From the IMG/VR virus record IMGVR_UViG_3300036792_000097, positions 1 to 59,760 of that record: a stretch of DNA of 59,760 nucleotides. One strand, given 5' to 3'. Position numbers and translations under genes: made by a program. A model generated the notes under the pieces. That model saw only the letters and a list, made by a program, of their open reading frames with translations, was not told the origin of the DNA and made no database searches. The stretch's first letter is position 1. The number at the start of each line of letters is the position of its first letter. Positions 8,021 to 15,659 of the stretch are shown here, one piece after another. The DNA comes from a virus.

Positions 8021-8683
8021 GTGAAGCCGGTTCATTACTACCACGTATGGGCGGGCGACCATTACCACCGCTCAGCCTGGTACAAGCCCGCCGAGGAGCA
8101 TTTCGATGCCCTGCGCGCGGCCAGGTACGACGGGCACGTGTTCGTGGGAATGGTGGGCGCTCCCACCAACTGCGGGTACGTGTACAAGTTCCTGAACGAG
8201 GCGTGGCCCAAGGCAAAGGTGGTCGTGCGGGCAGACGAGGGCTTCGAGCAGGTGACGATCGACTACATGCACCGCTGGTCGCAAGAGGCCGAGCCGGATA
8301 CGCCCGTTTACTACGCTCACACCAAGGGCGCGCTGAACAATGCCCCGGCCAATACCCGCTGGCGTCAGGCCATGGAGTCCGTGCTGACCGATCACTGGTT
8401 CGCGCGGGTGACTGACCTGATGGACTACGACGCAGTTGGCATGCACTGGCTCACGCACGAGAAGTTCCCCGAGCACATCAACCCGCGCCGTCCCATGTTC
8501 GCTGGTAACTTCTGGTGGGCGAACGCTGGCTATCTCGCGAAGCTGGAGCCGGTCGAGAGCGTTACCCGCTGGCACGCTGAAGGCTGGCTGGGCATGGGCT
8601 TTCCTAAGGTGCTCGACCTGATGCCGGGCTGGCCCGACTACGCGCGTGAAATCCCGGTGGCTCTCGGGTTAACGCAGGCGTAA
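8021..8683 (+). CDS. Glycosyltransferase-like protein, 220 residues
   Basis: The GTG start is two bases after the preceding stop. The motifs YYAHTKGA near residue 97, DYDAVGMHW near 138 and FAGNFWWANAGYL near 160 resemble glycosyltransferases of the capsular or rhamnan-polysaccharide type. This is judged from motif shape only. It is separated by 43 kb from the main sugar cluster at 51.7-56.4 kb but could work with it. Confidence 0.5.
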   Translation: MKPVHYYHVWAGDHYHRSAWYKPAEEHFDALRAARYDGHVFVGMVGAPTNCGYVYKFLNEAWPKAKVVVRADEGFEQVTIDYMHRWSQEAEPDTPVYYAHTKGALNNAPANTRWRQAMESVLTDHWFARVTDLMDYDAVGMHWLTHEKFPEHINPRRPMFAGNFWWANAGYLAKLEPVESVTRWHAEGWLGMGFPKVLDLMPGWPDYAREIPVALGLTQA

Positions 8684-8693
8684 CTTTGAGAGT

Positions 8694-9062
8694 GTGACCG
8701 CCGACCAGCTCGGTACCTTGCTCGCATATCCCTCGGGGACCGTGGTGCGAGACGCTTCCGGCTGCGTATGGGGCAAGAAATGGCAGCTCTGGCAGCGCTT
8801 CGGAAGCCTTGGCGAGTACGCCCCGACTGCACTCGTGTGGCCGTGTGAGGTTATCTGGAACCCAGGCGGGTACAGCGGTACGGTAGAACCCAGGGAGGTT
8901 TTAACCGTGATACTGCTCGGTCTCATACTGCTGGTCGTCGGTCTCGTGGCCGCGATCCACATCCTGTTTGTCATCGGCATCGTGCTGCTGATAATCGGGC
9001 TGATCCTGTTCTGCGTCGGCTACGCGGGCCACCCGGTGGCCGGCCGGAATCACTGGTGGTGA
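8694..9062 (+). CDS. Two-part protein: GTVV domain joined to DUF6131-like membrane segment
   Basis: Residues 1-70 (GTVVRDASGCVWGKKWQLW, GSLGEYAPTALVWP) resemble the 64-residue protein encoded at 58674-58868, so this is an internal paralogue. From residue 72 the sequence becomes a DUF6131-like hydrophobic protein (LLGLILLVVGLVAA, then GHPVAGRNHWW). An internal GTG at 8907 with AGGGAGG nine bases upstream could give the 51-residue membrane part alone, which is how DUF6131 proteins usually occur. Either fusion or internal initiation is possible. The membrane part could serve in lysis. Confidence 0.6.
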   Translation: MTADQLGTLLAYPSGTVVRDASGCVWGKKWQLWQRFGSLGEYAPTALVWPCEVIWNPGGYSGTVEPREVLTVILLGLILLVVGLVAAIHILFVIGIVLLIIGLILFCVGYAGHPVAGRNHWW

Positions 9063-9066
9063 CCTG

Positions 9067-9246
9067 ATGCCGCCCTATGCAGGCATTAAGTGGCTGTTCT
9101 GGCTGGCAGCGATCGTGCTCCTGCTGCTTGCCGTCCTCGTCGCTGCCACCGTCATCACCATCGCCAACTCAGCCTGGCTGTTCCCGGCAGGCGTCCTGGC
9201 GCTGACACTGGCGCTCGTTCCCGTCTGGGGACCGCCCGCCTCGTAA
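9067..9246 (+). CDS. Small membrane protein, 59 residues (holin candidate)
   Basis: Two hydrophobic segments (WLFWLAAIVLLLLAVLVA and SAWLFPAGVLALTLALVPV) with a short turn between them. Position 1.2 kb after the wall hydrolase and directly behind a DUF6131-like protein suits a holin, but small size and two segments are the only evidence. Confidence 0.55.
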   Translation: MPPYAGIKWLFWLAAIVLLLLAVLVAATVITIANSAWLFPAGVLALTLALVPVWGPPAS

Positions 9247-9252
9247 GCCGCT

Positions 9253-9258
9253 GCGCTA
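9253..9258 (+). promoter_or_regulatory. -10-like TATGCT upstream of the Ala-rich gene
   Basis: A TATGCT-type hexamer lies about 45 bases before ATG 9306, after the membrane-protein stop. No convincing -35 is seen. Confidence 0.3.
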
Positions 9259-9305
9259 TGCTGAACCCGCATGCGCAAACGCAGCTACAGCTTAGGAGTC
9301 TTACG

Positions 9306-9566
9306 ATGTCACTACCCAGCGAGATCCTGGGTGAGATCGAGAAGCTGATCCACCCCATCCAGGCAGCCGTCGAGACTGCCGTCACCGCTGCCGAGGCCAA
9401 GGCCAAGGCGGAAGCGGCGCAGATCGCCGCCGAGGTCCGGACTGTGGCTTCGGCTGCGGTCGCCGCCGTCAAGAACGACGCGCCGGAGGTCGAGGCTGCG
9501 GCCAAGGCAGCCGCGCAGGCGGTCCTGGCAGCCGTCGAGGCGGCTCTGGCGGCTCACGGCCTGTGA
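9306..9566 (+). CDS. Ala-rich helical protein, 86 residues
   Basis: TAGGAG lies eight bases before ATG. The protein is almost entirely Ala, Glu, Lys and Val in heptad-like order (AEAKAKAEAAQIAAEV), so it should form one long amphipathic helix or coiled coil. The function is unknown. The stop overlaps the next start (GTGA). Confidence 0.7.
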   Translation: MSLPSEILGEIEKLIHPIQAAVETAVTAAEAKAKAEAAQIAAEVRTVASAAVAAVKNDAPEVEAAAKAAAQAVLAAVEAALAAHGL

Positions 9567-9817
9567 GCGAGTCCTCAGGCGGCTCCGGGGCCCTCACGGG
9601 GCGCTCCGGGCCGCCTGACGGCCATTCTGGGTGCCGCATCCGGGAGTTCGCGCAGTGGGACCGGCTGATGCTGGAGCACGAGCGCGAGTACCTTAGCCGG
9701 TACATGGCGCACTTGAGCCCGTTCCTGAAGGACGCGGCCTCGACTGACCTCATGCACGACATAACCGATATTGATTACCTGCTCCAGCAGATGGCCCCGA
9801 GGGTAGAGGTCCCGTGA
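9563..9817 (+). CDS. Hypothetical 84-residue protein
   Basis: A Ser/Gly-rich N-terminus is followed by a helical region (QWDRLMLEHEREYLSRYM). It starts in the stop of the Ala-rich gene (GTGA) and ends in the start of the next one. No family is recognised. Confidence 0.6.
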   Translation: MSESSGGSGALTGRSGPPDGHSGCRIREFAQWDRLMLEHEREYLSRYMAHLSPFLKDAASTDLMHDITDIDYLLQQMAPRVEVP

Positions 9818-10059
9818 ATTTCGTCAAGGCGCTGTGGAATTACTACGTCGTCGGCACGTGGTACTACTTCTTCCCGCCGAAGAGCGAGAATGACCCCGGC
9901 GATGAGCAGTCGGCGGGCAAGGTCTACGCAGACGGGGACGAGATGTTTGACGACCTGAACAGCTCGGCGGACATTGCGGAGTACGGCCCGCCGTCGCAGA
10001 CTCGCCCGTCAGGGGGCGCAAAGGTCGAGTGGGGCCATGCCCAGGACCCGGAGACCTAA
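9814..10059 (+). CDS. Hypothetical 81-residue protein with hydrophobic N-terminus
   Basis: The N-terminus is aromatic and hydrophobic (KALWNYYVVGTWYYFFPP), possibly membrane-associated. The rest is acidic and looks disordered. It is coupled to the preceding gene by GTGA and overlaps the next by 23 bases. Confidence 0.55.
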   Translation: MNFVKALWNYYVVGTWYYFFPPKSENDPGDEQSAGKVYADGDEMFDDLNSSADIAEYGPPSQTRPSGGAKVEWGHAQDPET

Positions 10060-10402
10060 GCGGCCTGGTGGCGGACGGCAGGCGCAGCGGTACGCGAAGC
10101 TGGTAGTCCAGCGCGATCTCGGCAAGTGCCACCTGTGCGGCCACTACGGCGCGAAGTCCTGGGACCACCTGACGCCTTGCAGCGAGGACGAGTCACTGTT
10201 CTGGGACCTGGCCAACGCCAAGGCTGCCCACGCCTACCCCTATGGCTGCACCGACTGCTCGTACGCGGCTGGCTACCCGATCTACTGCAACGAGATCCGC
10301 CAGGACGACCCGGTGGAGAAGGGCCGCGCTCGCATAGCGGCCAAGACGGGACTCAAGATCGCGGGAGATAGCCCTGCGGCCCCCGAGGGGCGAGAATGGT
10401 GA
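10037..10402 (+). CDS. HNH endonuclease-like protein, 121 residues
   Basis: A basic N-terminus leads to CHLCGHYGAKSWDHLTPCSE, which combines a CxxC zinc pair with the DH of an HNH core. NAKAAHAYPYGCTDC follows with further Cys. Family members nick or cut DNA, and in HK97-type phages some assist the terminase, though this one is far from terL. ATG 10037 is preferred because the frame upstream overlaps the preceding gene. Confidence 0.65.
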   Translation: MPRTRRPKRPGGGRQAQRYAKLVVQRDLGKCHLCGHYGAKSWDHLTPCSEDESLFWDLANAKAAHAYPYGCTDCSYAAGYPIYCNEIRQDDPVEKGRARIAAKTGLKIAGDSPAAPEGREW

Positions 10403-11019
10403 GCATGATGAAGCTTGCCGCAGGTGCCGTCCTGGTCGTAGCCTCCCTAGCCGGGTGCTCAAGCGCGCCTGCCGTGCACGCCACCGCGCCACCACCCGTG
10501 ACGCACACCCGCACCGTGACCGCACCGCCTGTGACCCGTACTCACACTGCGCCGCCCGTCACCGTGACCGCTCCGTCGTCGCCGACGGGGATGGGTGAGT
10601 GCACTGTTCACGACCTGCTGGTCACCCACGGGTCGCCCAACGGCGCGGCCGGCTCGCTGTACCTGAACCTGAATTTCCAGAACGTCACGGCCTCCGACTG
10701 CGTGATGGAGGGCTTCCCCGGCGCGTCGCTGACCACGGCCATGACTCCCGGCTCGCAAGTCGGCAAGGCTGCCAGCCGCACGGGCAACCCGGACACCCCG
10801 GTGGCAGTTACCCTCGCTCCCGGCCAGGTCGCGACAGCAGTCTTCCGGGTCACAGACGCGGGCAACTACCCCCCTGCCGACTGCAACCCGGAAGCCACTT
10901 CGTACATTCAGGTGTACGAGCCTGACCAGACAGAGCCCGTGTACGTCTCGTACGCGTCCACGGGGTGCGCGGTCTCTTCTGTTAACCTGCTGAGCATCAG
11001 CGCCCTGTACCCGGCCTAG
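10396..11019 (+). CDS. Secreted lipoprotein (DUF4232-like), 207 residues
   Basis: An N-terminal hydrophobic segment ends in the lipobox LAGC, followed by a Thr/Pro-rich linker of repeated TVTAPPVT type. A beta-rich domain (LYLNLNFQNVTASDC and DTPVAVTLAPGQVATAVFRV) resembles DUF4232 of actinobacterial lipoproteins. It should be anchored outside the host membrane, where phage lipoproteins can block superinfection. The start has GAGGGG six bases upstream. Its UAG stop overlaps that of the convergent gene in a shared CTAG. Confidence 0.7.
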   Translation: MVSMMKLAAGAVLVVASLAGCSSAPAVHATAPPPVTHTRTVTAPPVTRTHTAPPVTVTAPSSPTGMGECTVHDLLVTHGSPNGAAGSLYLNLNFQNVTASDCVMEGFPGASLTTAMTPGSQVGKAASRTGNPDTPVAVTLAPGQVATAVFRVTDAGNYPPADCNPEATSYIQVYEPDQTEPVYVSYASTGCAVSSVNLLSISALYPA

Positions 11020-11231
11020 TCGTCTGCGTCGGTCACCAGCTTGCCGTTGGCAGAGAAGTAGACCGCGTGCACGTCTGAGAATTCGGCGACGAGCTTGGTG
11101 ATGTCGCGTACCTCTACAGCGACGCGCACGCTGTCGTTTTCCACGACATGGTTCTTGGCCCAGTGCGTGCCCTGCGTCTTGAAGGTCAGCATGGCCGTGG
11201 TGATGACCGTGATTTCCTCTCGCCCGCTCAC
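11016..11231 (-). CDS. Hypothetical 71-residue protein, last gene of the leftward block
   Basis: GTG 11231 overlaps the stop of the upstream DUF1707 gene (GTGA). The protein is a small beta-rich domain (NHVVENDSVRVAVEVRD, AVYFSANGKLV). It ends convergently with the lipoprotein gene in a shared CTAG. Confidence 0.65.
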   Translation of the reverse strand: MSGREEITVITTAMLTFKTQGTHWAKNHVVENDSVRVAVEVRDITKLVAEFSDVHAVYFSANGKLVTDADD

Positions 11232-11803
11232 TTCTCTTCCTCCCAGCGCCGCTCCTCGGGTGCGAACCCGATGCCGGCCACCAGCGTAAGGACCGCGCCG
11301 AAGATGATCAGCAGGATCGGGAGGGCCCCGGAGCCAGGTGCGTGATCGAGGCCGCCGGACGCGGCGGAGAACAGGGGGCCCGGCGCGATGATCAGCCCGA
11401 GGCCGAAGAACAGCCCGGTGATCCACCTCCACGCCTTGAACCGCACGTTGTAGCCGTCCGGGTCGGGCATCATCTGGTACCGGACTTCCACCTGCTTCTT
11501 GGCCGGGGGCTTGGCTGGTCCGGGCAGGGCGGGCAGGTCGGTGATCAGCTCTTCCAGCTCGGGCTTGGTCATCGCTGCCAGCGCCTTGTCGCGGCGCTCG
11601 TCGAACTCCTCGGGCTTGAGGAAGCCTTCCGCGACCATGTTGGACAGGTGCTCTGTGTAGCGGTCGCGCTCGGCGTTGCCTATGCGCTTAGCCGGAGGGC
11701 CCGGCGGCGGCTCGGGCATGGGGGGCACGGGCGGGTTGTAGGTGTCGCGCATGGCCCGCTGGTGGTCGTAAGTCATGTACCTGATGTCCTCTCGCTCGCT
11801 CAT
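11228..11803 (-). CDS. DUF1707-type membrane protein, 191 residues
   Basis: Residues about 40-90 match the actinobacterial DUF1707 pattern (IGNAERDRYTEHL, GFLKPEEFDERRDKAL, ELEELITDLP). A Pro-rich segment lies before it. Two transmembrane segments near residues 128-180 follow (WITGLFFGLGLIIAPG, LPILLIIFGAVLTLV). DUF1707 is common in actinobacterial membrane proteins of unknown function. The phage copy may act at the host envelope beside the two lipoproteins. Confidence 0.7.
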   Translation of the reverse strand: MSEREDIRYMTYDHQRAMRDTYNPPVPPMPEPPPGPPAKRIGNAERDRYTEHLSNMVAEGFLKPEEFDERRDKALAAMTKPELEELITDLPALPGPAKPPAKKQVEVRYQMMPDPDGYNVRFKAWRWITGLFFGLGLIIAPGPLFSAASGGLDHAPGSGALPILLIIFGAVLTLVAGIGFAPEERRWEEEK

Positions 11804-11813
11804 TCGCCGTCCT

Positions 11814-12416
11814 TTACGACACGTTCCAGGTGGCTGCTGCTGAGCCCATCATGCTGTTCGGGTTCCACTGTACGCTGGCCACTGTCACGCCTGACGGCAG
11901 TTCGAATGACACCCAGCCGCTGACCTGAGCGCCGTTCTGCACGGAGAAGTCGCCGTAGTTGAAGTTGGTCCCGTCCGTCACGTCGTTCACTGACGACGTG
12001 TAGTCCTGCCCGTCGCTGCCCACCGCTATCGCGTCGCTGTCGGCGTCGTCAGCCGCGAGTCCGGTGTCGTCCTTGATGACGAACCGGGCGGCGGCCATGT
12101 GGTCACCAGGGGTGCTCAGCGTCTCGTACTGGGCGAGCGTGGCGTGCTGGTCGATCGCGGTCATCGTCACGTCGTAGCTCATGGGGTTGCCGTTGTCGTC
12201 GGTCCCGGTCGCGGTGAACGTGGTGTACAGCGGGCCGGTGTTGGCGGGTGACGGCGTGGACGGCGCGGGTGCGGGAGCTGACGGCATGGCCGCTGGTTTA
12301 GAAGCTGCCGGGGGCGGCGCTGCCTTGCTGATAGTGGGGCTGGTGCAGGCAACCGCTCCCCCGAGCACGGCCAGTGAGGCAGCCGAGACGGCGGTAGCGG
12401 CGATTATCTTACGCAT
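11814..12416 (-). CDS. Secreted lipoprotein (DUF4352-like), 200 residues
   Basis: A signal peptide ends in a lipobox-like GGAVAC. An Ala/Pro/Ser-rich linker follows, then a beta domain (AARFVIKDDTG, DFSVQNGAQVSGWVSFELP) like DUF4352 extracellular domains. It is the second lipoprotein of the genome, encoded on the opposite strand 0.8 kb from the first. Surface display in the infected host is likely. Confidence 0.68.
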   Translation of the reverse strand: MRKIIAATAVSAASLAVLGGAVACTSPTISKAAPPPAASKPAAMPSAPAPAPSTPSPANTGPLYTTFTATGTDDNGNPMSYDVTMTAIDQHATLAQYETLSTPGDHMAAARFVIKDDTGLAADDADSDAIAVGSDGQDYTSSVNDVTDGTNFNYGDFSVQNGAQVSGWVSFELPSGVTVASVQWNPNSMMGSAAATWNVS

Positions 12417-12429
12417 GGTGTGTCTTCTC

Positions 12430-12801
12430 TCATTCTTCCCCGGTGGCCTCGATAATGGCGTCCAGGGCGTCTTCGGGTCGCTTGTTGATCAGGATGGTCA
12501 GGGCGATGGCTAGCTGCGGCGGGGTCAGGTCTGCCAGCAGCAGCCGGGCCCTGTCACGGGTGTGCCTGAACGGCTTGCCTACGGTCGGGTCGTTCGCGTC
12601 GTAGACGTGCTTGTTCTTCTTGTTCCAGTACTGGCCCGCACCCGGATCTACTGGTGCGACACCGGGGCAGTTGAGCGTCAGGCCGCGCATGACCACGTTG
12701 AAGTGCTGAGAGTGCGGCTTGGTGTTACCGCAGTTCTGCGGCTCGTAGGTCTGCCGGTCTACGCCCTGGTTGTCCAGGCTGCTGCCCTCGGGGATGCTCA
12801 C
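12430..12801 (-). CDS. Hypothetical 123-residue protein
   Basis: GTG 12801 overlaps the previous stop. The sequence is polar with a helical C-terminus (LLADLTPPQLAIALTILI). It contains no recognised domain. Confidence 0.65.
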   Translation of the reverse strand: MSIPEGSSLDNQGVDRQTYEPQNCGNTKPHSQHFNVVMRGLTLNCPGVAPVDPGAGQYWNKKNKHVYDANDPTVGKPFRHTRDRARLLLADLTPPQLAIALTILINKRPEDALDAIIEATGEE

Positions 12802-13112
12802 GCCGCCTTCTTCCAGATCGCTTTCCAGGCTGCGTCGTCAGGTCGGATGTCTTTCTCGCTGATCGAGACGTAGCCCATGAAGTTCTGCTGTGCCCTGGTT
12901 GCCCAGGGGAGCAGAGACAGGGCCTGCTTCATGTGGTCGGCAGAGGTCAGTACTACCTGCTTGCCGTACTGGCCGCTGAGGTTCTGGCAGGAGAACACGG
13001 TGGGGATGCGGTGGTCCCAGAGCAGTTTCACGTCTGCCCTGATCCCGTCGTCCACGGGTGCCTCCCACCCCGTCTCGGGGTGCCTGAGCTTGCGCTGGCT
13101 GTGCCTGTTCAC
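12798..13112 (-). CDS. Hypothetical 104-residue protein
   Basis: GTG 13112 overlaps the stop of the HTH gene. The core (ADVKLLWDHRIPTVFSCQNL, KQVVLTSADHMKQAL) looks like a small alpha/beta domain. No family is recognised. A co-transcribed position suggests shared control with the HTH protein. Confidence 0.65.
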   Translation of the reverse strand: MNRHSQRKLRHPETGWEAPVDDGIRADVKLLWDHRIPTVFSCQNLSGQYGKQVVLTSADHMKQALSLLPWATRAQQNFMGYVSISEKDIRPDDAAWKAIWKKAA

Positions 13113-13399
13113 GCCGCCCTCCCCCTCTTCTGCTTCTCCGGTATGTTCTGGTACCGCTGCTCCAGGTGGAGGTTGTGCCACTTGACCCACACCTTGAGCT
13201 GGGCCTGCCTCCACGCTTTCATGGGCTTCTTGCCCTTGCGGTACTGGATGTAAGTGGGCACCGGCAGCTTGCGCAGGTGCGAGTCCGGCGGCGACTCCTC
13301 GGCCCTCGCGAACCAGTTGGAGATCGCCTGGGATGTCACGCCAAGCTCCTCCGCCACTACCTCCTGGCCGATGAGATCGACCCTGTGAATCCCAGGCAC
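13109..13399 (-). CDS. Helix-turn-helix DNA-binding protein, 96 residues
   Basis: Residues about 12-33 read EVVAEELGVTSQAISNWFAR, a good helix-turn-helix match of the Cro/terminal-repeat type. The rest is basic (RKGKKPMKAWRQAQLKVWVK). GTG 13399 is preceded by AGGGAG at seven bases. A TAGGCT -10 lies at 13430-13435. It is the best candidate for a regulator in the leftward block and could bind the repeated palindromes elsewhere. That link is inference. Confidence 0.7.
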   Translation of the reverse strand: MPGIHRVDLIGQEVVAEELGVTSQAISNWFARAEESPPDSHLRKLPVPTYIQYRKGKKPMKAWRQAQLKVWVKWHNLHLEQRYQNIPEKQKRGRAA

Positions 13400-13429
13400 T
13401 GTTATCTCCCTTCACACCTCTCGTTGAGA

Positions 13430-13435
13430 AGCCTA
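13430..13435 (-). promoter_or_regulatory. -10 element TAGGCT for the HTH gene
   Basis: On the minus strand TAGGCT is followed by about 30 bases with AGGGAG and then GTG 13399. The hexamer matches those before genes at 33899 and 56402. Confidence 0.5.
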
Positions 13436-13708
13436 TCAGGTCATGTACATGCGTACGGCGAACTTGGAGTTGATGGCGTACATCCTGCGGCGGTGCTCCT
13501 CGAACTCGGCTTTCATCGCCTGGTTGTGCCGGTCCAGCTCCTCCCTGGTCAGCGCGCGGCGCTCGTTCTCCGTGGCCTCCAGCCGGGTGGTAACGCCGTC
13601 GATCATCAGCTCGTCGGCGCGGTGAGACTTGTGTTCCTTGGGTGCCGGCACGCCGTTCTCAAGAATCTGCTGGACTTCAGCCTGGCTTCGCGGTCCTGGC
13701 TTGGTCAT
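13436..13708 (-). CDS. Hypothetical 90-residue protein
   Basis: ATG 13708 overlaps the stop of the upstream gene (ATGA). The C-terminal half is a charged helix (ALTREELDRHNQAMKAEFEE), possibly coiled coil. No family is recognised. Confidence 0.65.
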   Translation of the reverse strand: MTKPGPRSQAEVQQILENGVPAPKEHKSHRADELMIDGVTTRLEATENERRALTREELDRHNQAMKAEFEEHRRRMYAINSKFAVRMYMT

Positions 13709-14049
13709 AGTGACTTCCTCACTTCCTCTGCCATCTCCGTCAGCCATTCGGGTACGGCGGAGCTGGTGGTGAATAGCTCTTCGCGTAGCGCGGACAGCCC
13801 CGGCGTGCCGTCTGCCTTTAGCCGGTAGCCGTGGATGGTGATGTGGCTCAGGTGCAGGCTCTCGTACGAGACGCGGCCCTCGTGCATGCGGGCTGTGCTG
13901 CTGAACTTGAGCGTTACCCACGTGGGGATGTACAGCGCGTTCGGGTTGGAGTTGGTCGGGTACGGGACGCTGCGTGCCTCCGCGTCTCGCACGTCGGCGT
14001 CCACCATGATGACGAGCGCGTGCGACTGGCCGGTGAGTGTGTAGTCCAT
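13705..14049 (-). CDS. Hypothetical 114-residue protein
   Basis: The sequence has a beta-rich start (SHALVIMVDADVRDAEAR, YIPTWVTLKFSS) and a helical end. It is coupled to its downstream neighbour by ATGA. No family is recognised. Confidence 0.65.
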   Translation of the reverse strand: MDYTLTGQSHALVIMVDADVRDAEARSVPYPTNSNPNALYIPTWVTLKFSSTARMHEGRVSYESLHLSHITIHGYRLKADGTPGLSALREELFTTSSAVPEWLTEMAEEVRKSL

Positions 14050-14059
14050 GCGTTGCCTC

Positions 14060-14242
14060 CTAGTGCGTGAGGTGCAGGGCGGCGAGGACCATGATGACCA
14101 CGATGGCCGCGTTGACGGCGACTATGGCGGACACCATTCCGGGCGTCAGCACGGTCCTGGGCTTTCCGGTCTCGTTGATGGTCATGAGCGTTGAGACGGT
14201 CACGATCCCGGCCATGACCAGGACGAGGATTGCGAGTACCAT
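14060..14242 (-). CDS. Small membrane protein, 60 residues
   Basis: Two transmembrane segments (VLAILVLVMAGIVTVSTLM and VSAIVAVNAAIVVIMVLAAL) flank a basic loop. The start shares one base with the previous stop (TGATG). Confidence 0.65.
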   Translation of the reverse strand: MVLAILVLVMAGIVTVSTLMTINETGKPRTVLTPGMVSAIVAVNAAIVVIMVLAALHLTH

Positions 14243-14535
14243 CAGGCTTCCCTCTTGGTGATCAGGTAGACGCCGGGCTCGATCGGCTTGTCGGTGTCGA
14301 ACAGCTCGATAGTCTCCGCGCCCCGGTCCTCGATGTCCCAGTACTCACCTGTGTGGTGCAGGAGGATGTTCGCGGGGTAGCTCGCGGTCTTCCCTATGAC
14401 GGTGATGTTGCCGACTTCGTAACTCTGACGGAACAGGCGGTTGGCGGCGCGGGCGAACGGGCAGTTACGCGCGCTGGTCCGTGTCGCGCCCTGGATGTCT
14501 TCCGCTGTGAGCTTGAGCATCTTGGTCTCGGGCAT
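14242..14535 (-). CDS. Hypothetical 97-residue protein
   Basis: Located directly downstream of Ku, sharing the last base of its stop codon. The sequence suggests a small globular domain (SYEVGNITVIGKTASY, IEPGVYLITK). No family is recognised. Its position makes it a possible Ku partner. Confidence 0.65.
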   Translation of the reverse strand: MPETKMLKLTAEDIQGATRTSARNCPFARAANRLFRQSYEVGNITVIGKTASYPANILLHHTGEYWDIEDRGAETIELFDTDKPIEPGVYLITKREA

Positions 14536-15356
14536 CAGGCGGCCCTTCCTCTCGGTGTGCGCTTGCGGGTGTCGGTGGTGCCCTTCTTGGCCTCGACTGC
14601 GGCCTTGAGGACGGCGGTCAGGTCAGCGGGCATGCCGCGCGGGGGAGCGCCCTCGGGTGCGTCCTTGGCCGCGATGACCTGCCCGGTCTCGATCTTGGCC
14701 TGGATGACTTCCATCACGGCCTCGCGCGAGTGATCGGTGTGCTGGCTGTGGTCGTACTTACCGTCCATGGTGGCGATCAGCTTCGCCGCCAGTGAGTGCT
14801 CGGCGTCGCTCGCGGTGTCGGCCGGGGCGGCGAAGTCAGGCCGGATCATGTCCGAGTCCCACTCCAGCGCCTCAAGGGCCAGGTACCCGTCGTGCGGGCG
14901 CAGCACGGCCACGGCCTCACGGTCGCGGATGGCGAAGGTGACGACGGCGACCTTGCCGGTCTCGTTCAGGATCTGCGCGAGCAGGGCGTAGGTCTTCTCG
15001 CCGCCGATGTCGGGCTGGACCCAGTAGGTCTTCTTCACGGCCATCGGGGGGATGTTCGACTCTTCGGTGAACATGAGCACGGTGGCTACCCGGCTCTTGG
15101 GCCCGTACACGCGCTCGAAGTCCGCACGGTCCATGAGCACGGTCGAGCCGTCAGGCGCGGCGTAGCCCTTGGACATGTCGTTCCAGTTGATTTCCTTGCC
15201 GTCGTCTTCGGTCACGCGGGTGAACTTGACGCGGGCACCGTCCGTCTTGCGGACCCAGTGCAGCTCCAGGGAGTTGTCCTTGACGGTGCTCCCGAGCTTG
15301 ACTGGCATGCTGAGCCCCGCGATCACTTGAATCGCGCCGGACCAGATTGATCTCAT
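14535..15356 (-). CDS. ku: Ku protein (bacterial NHEJ family)
   Basis: The 273-residue protein follows bacterial Ku from the first residue. It has MRSIWSGAIQVIAGLSMPVKL, ELHWVRKTDGARVKF, DMSKGYAAPDGSTVLM and then GGEKTYALLAQILNETGKVA and REAVAVLRPHDGYLALEAL. This covers the ring-forming Ku core. A Lys/Arg-rich tail ends in RKRTPRGRAA. Bacterial Ku binds double-strand ends and recruits LigD. A few mycobacteriophages (Corndog, Omega) carry Ku for end joining at infection. No LigD-like ligase was seen here, so host LigD would be needed. AGGAGA lies seven bases before ATG. The gene is embedded in a run of tiny unknown genes. Confidence 0.88.
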   Translation of the reverse strand: MRSIWSGAIQVIAGLSMPVKLGSTVKDNSLELHWVRKTDGARVKFTRVTEDDGKEINWNDMSKGYAAPDGSTVLMDRADFERVYGPKSRVATVLMFTEESNIPPMAVKKTYWVQPDIGGEKTYALLAQILNETGKVAVVTFAIRDREAVAVLRPHDGYLALEALEWDSDMIRPDFAAPADTASDAEHSLAAKLIATMDGKYDHSQHTDHSREAVMEVIQAKIETGQVIAAKDAPEGAPPRGMPADLTAVLKAAVEAKKGTTDTRKRTPRGRAA

Positions 15357-15419
15357 GGTGTCTCTCCTGGGGTTGTGCTTGTGGGGTGTGTACCTGCTAC
15401 AACCAGGGAGGACGGGGTT

Positions 15420-15659
15420 CTATTCCTGCTCTCCAAGGTCGGAGTAGGGTGTGATGTCATGTCCCGCCTGGAACACGCGGAGTGTGTCCTGGTGGCCGGC
15501 GTGGTGCCGGGTCAGGTAGATGATGTTGTCGGGCAGGAACCTGCTCGATGACACGCAGTCCTTCAGGGCCTGCTCCAGGCCGGCCAGCGTGTCGGGGTAG
15601 ATCTGCGGGATGGGACCGCCCCGGCGCACGTAGCGCCCGCGATTGCCCTCGGGCCTCAC
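15420..15659 (-). CDS. Hypothetical 79-residue protein
   Basis: Starts in the stop of the zinc-ribbon gene upstream. The middle reads LAGLEQALKDCVSSSRF and IIYLTRHHAGHQDTLRV, a small alpha/beta pattern. No family is recognised. Confidence 0.6.
   Translation of the reverse strand: MRPEGNRGRYVRRGGPIPQIYPDTLAGLEQALKDCVSSSRFLPDNIIYLTRHHAGHQDTLRVFQAGHDITPYSDLGEQE

Noticed and set aside
14535-15356. A linked LigD ligase or polymerase domain
   Set aside because: No nucleotidyltransferase KxDG motif or LigD-like gene was found near Ku or elsewhere.
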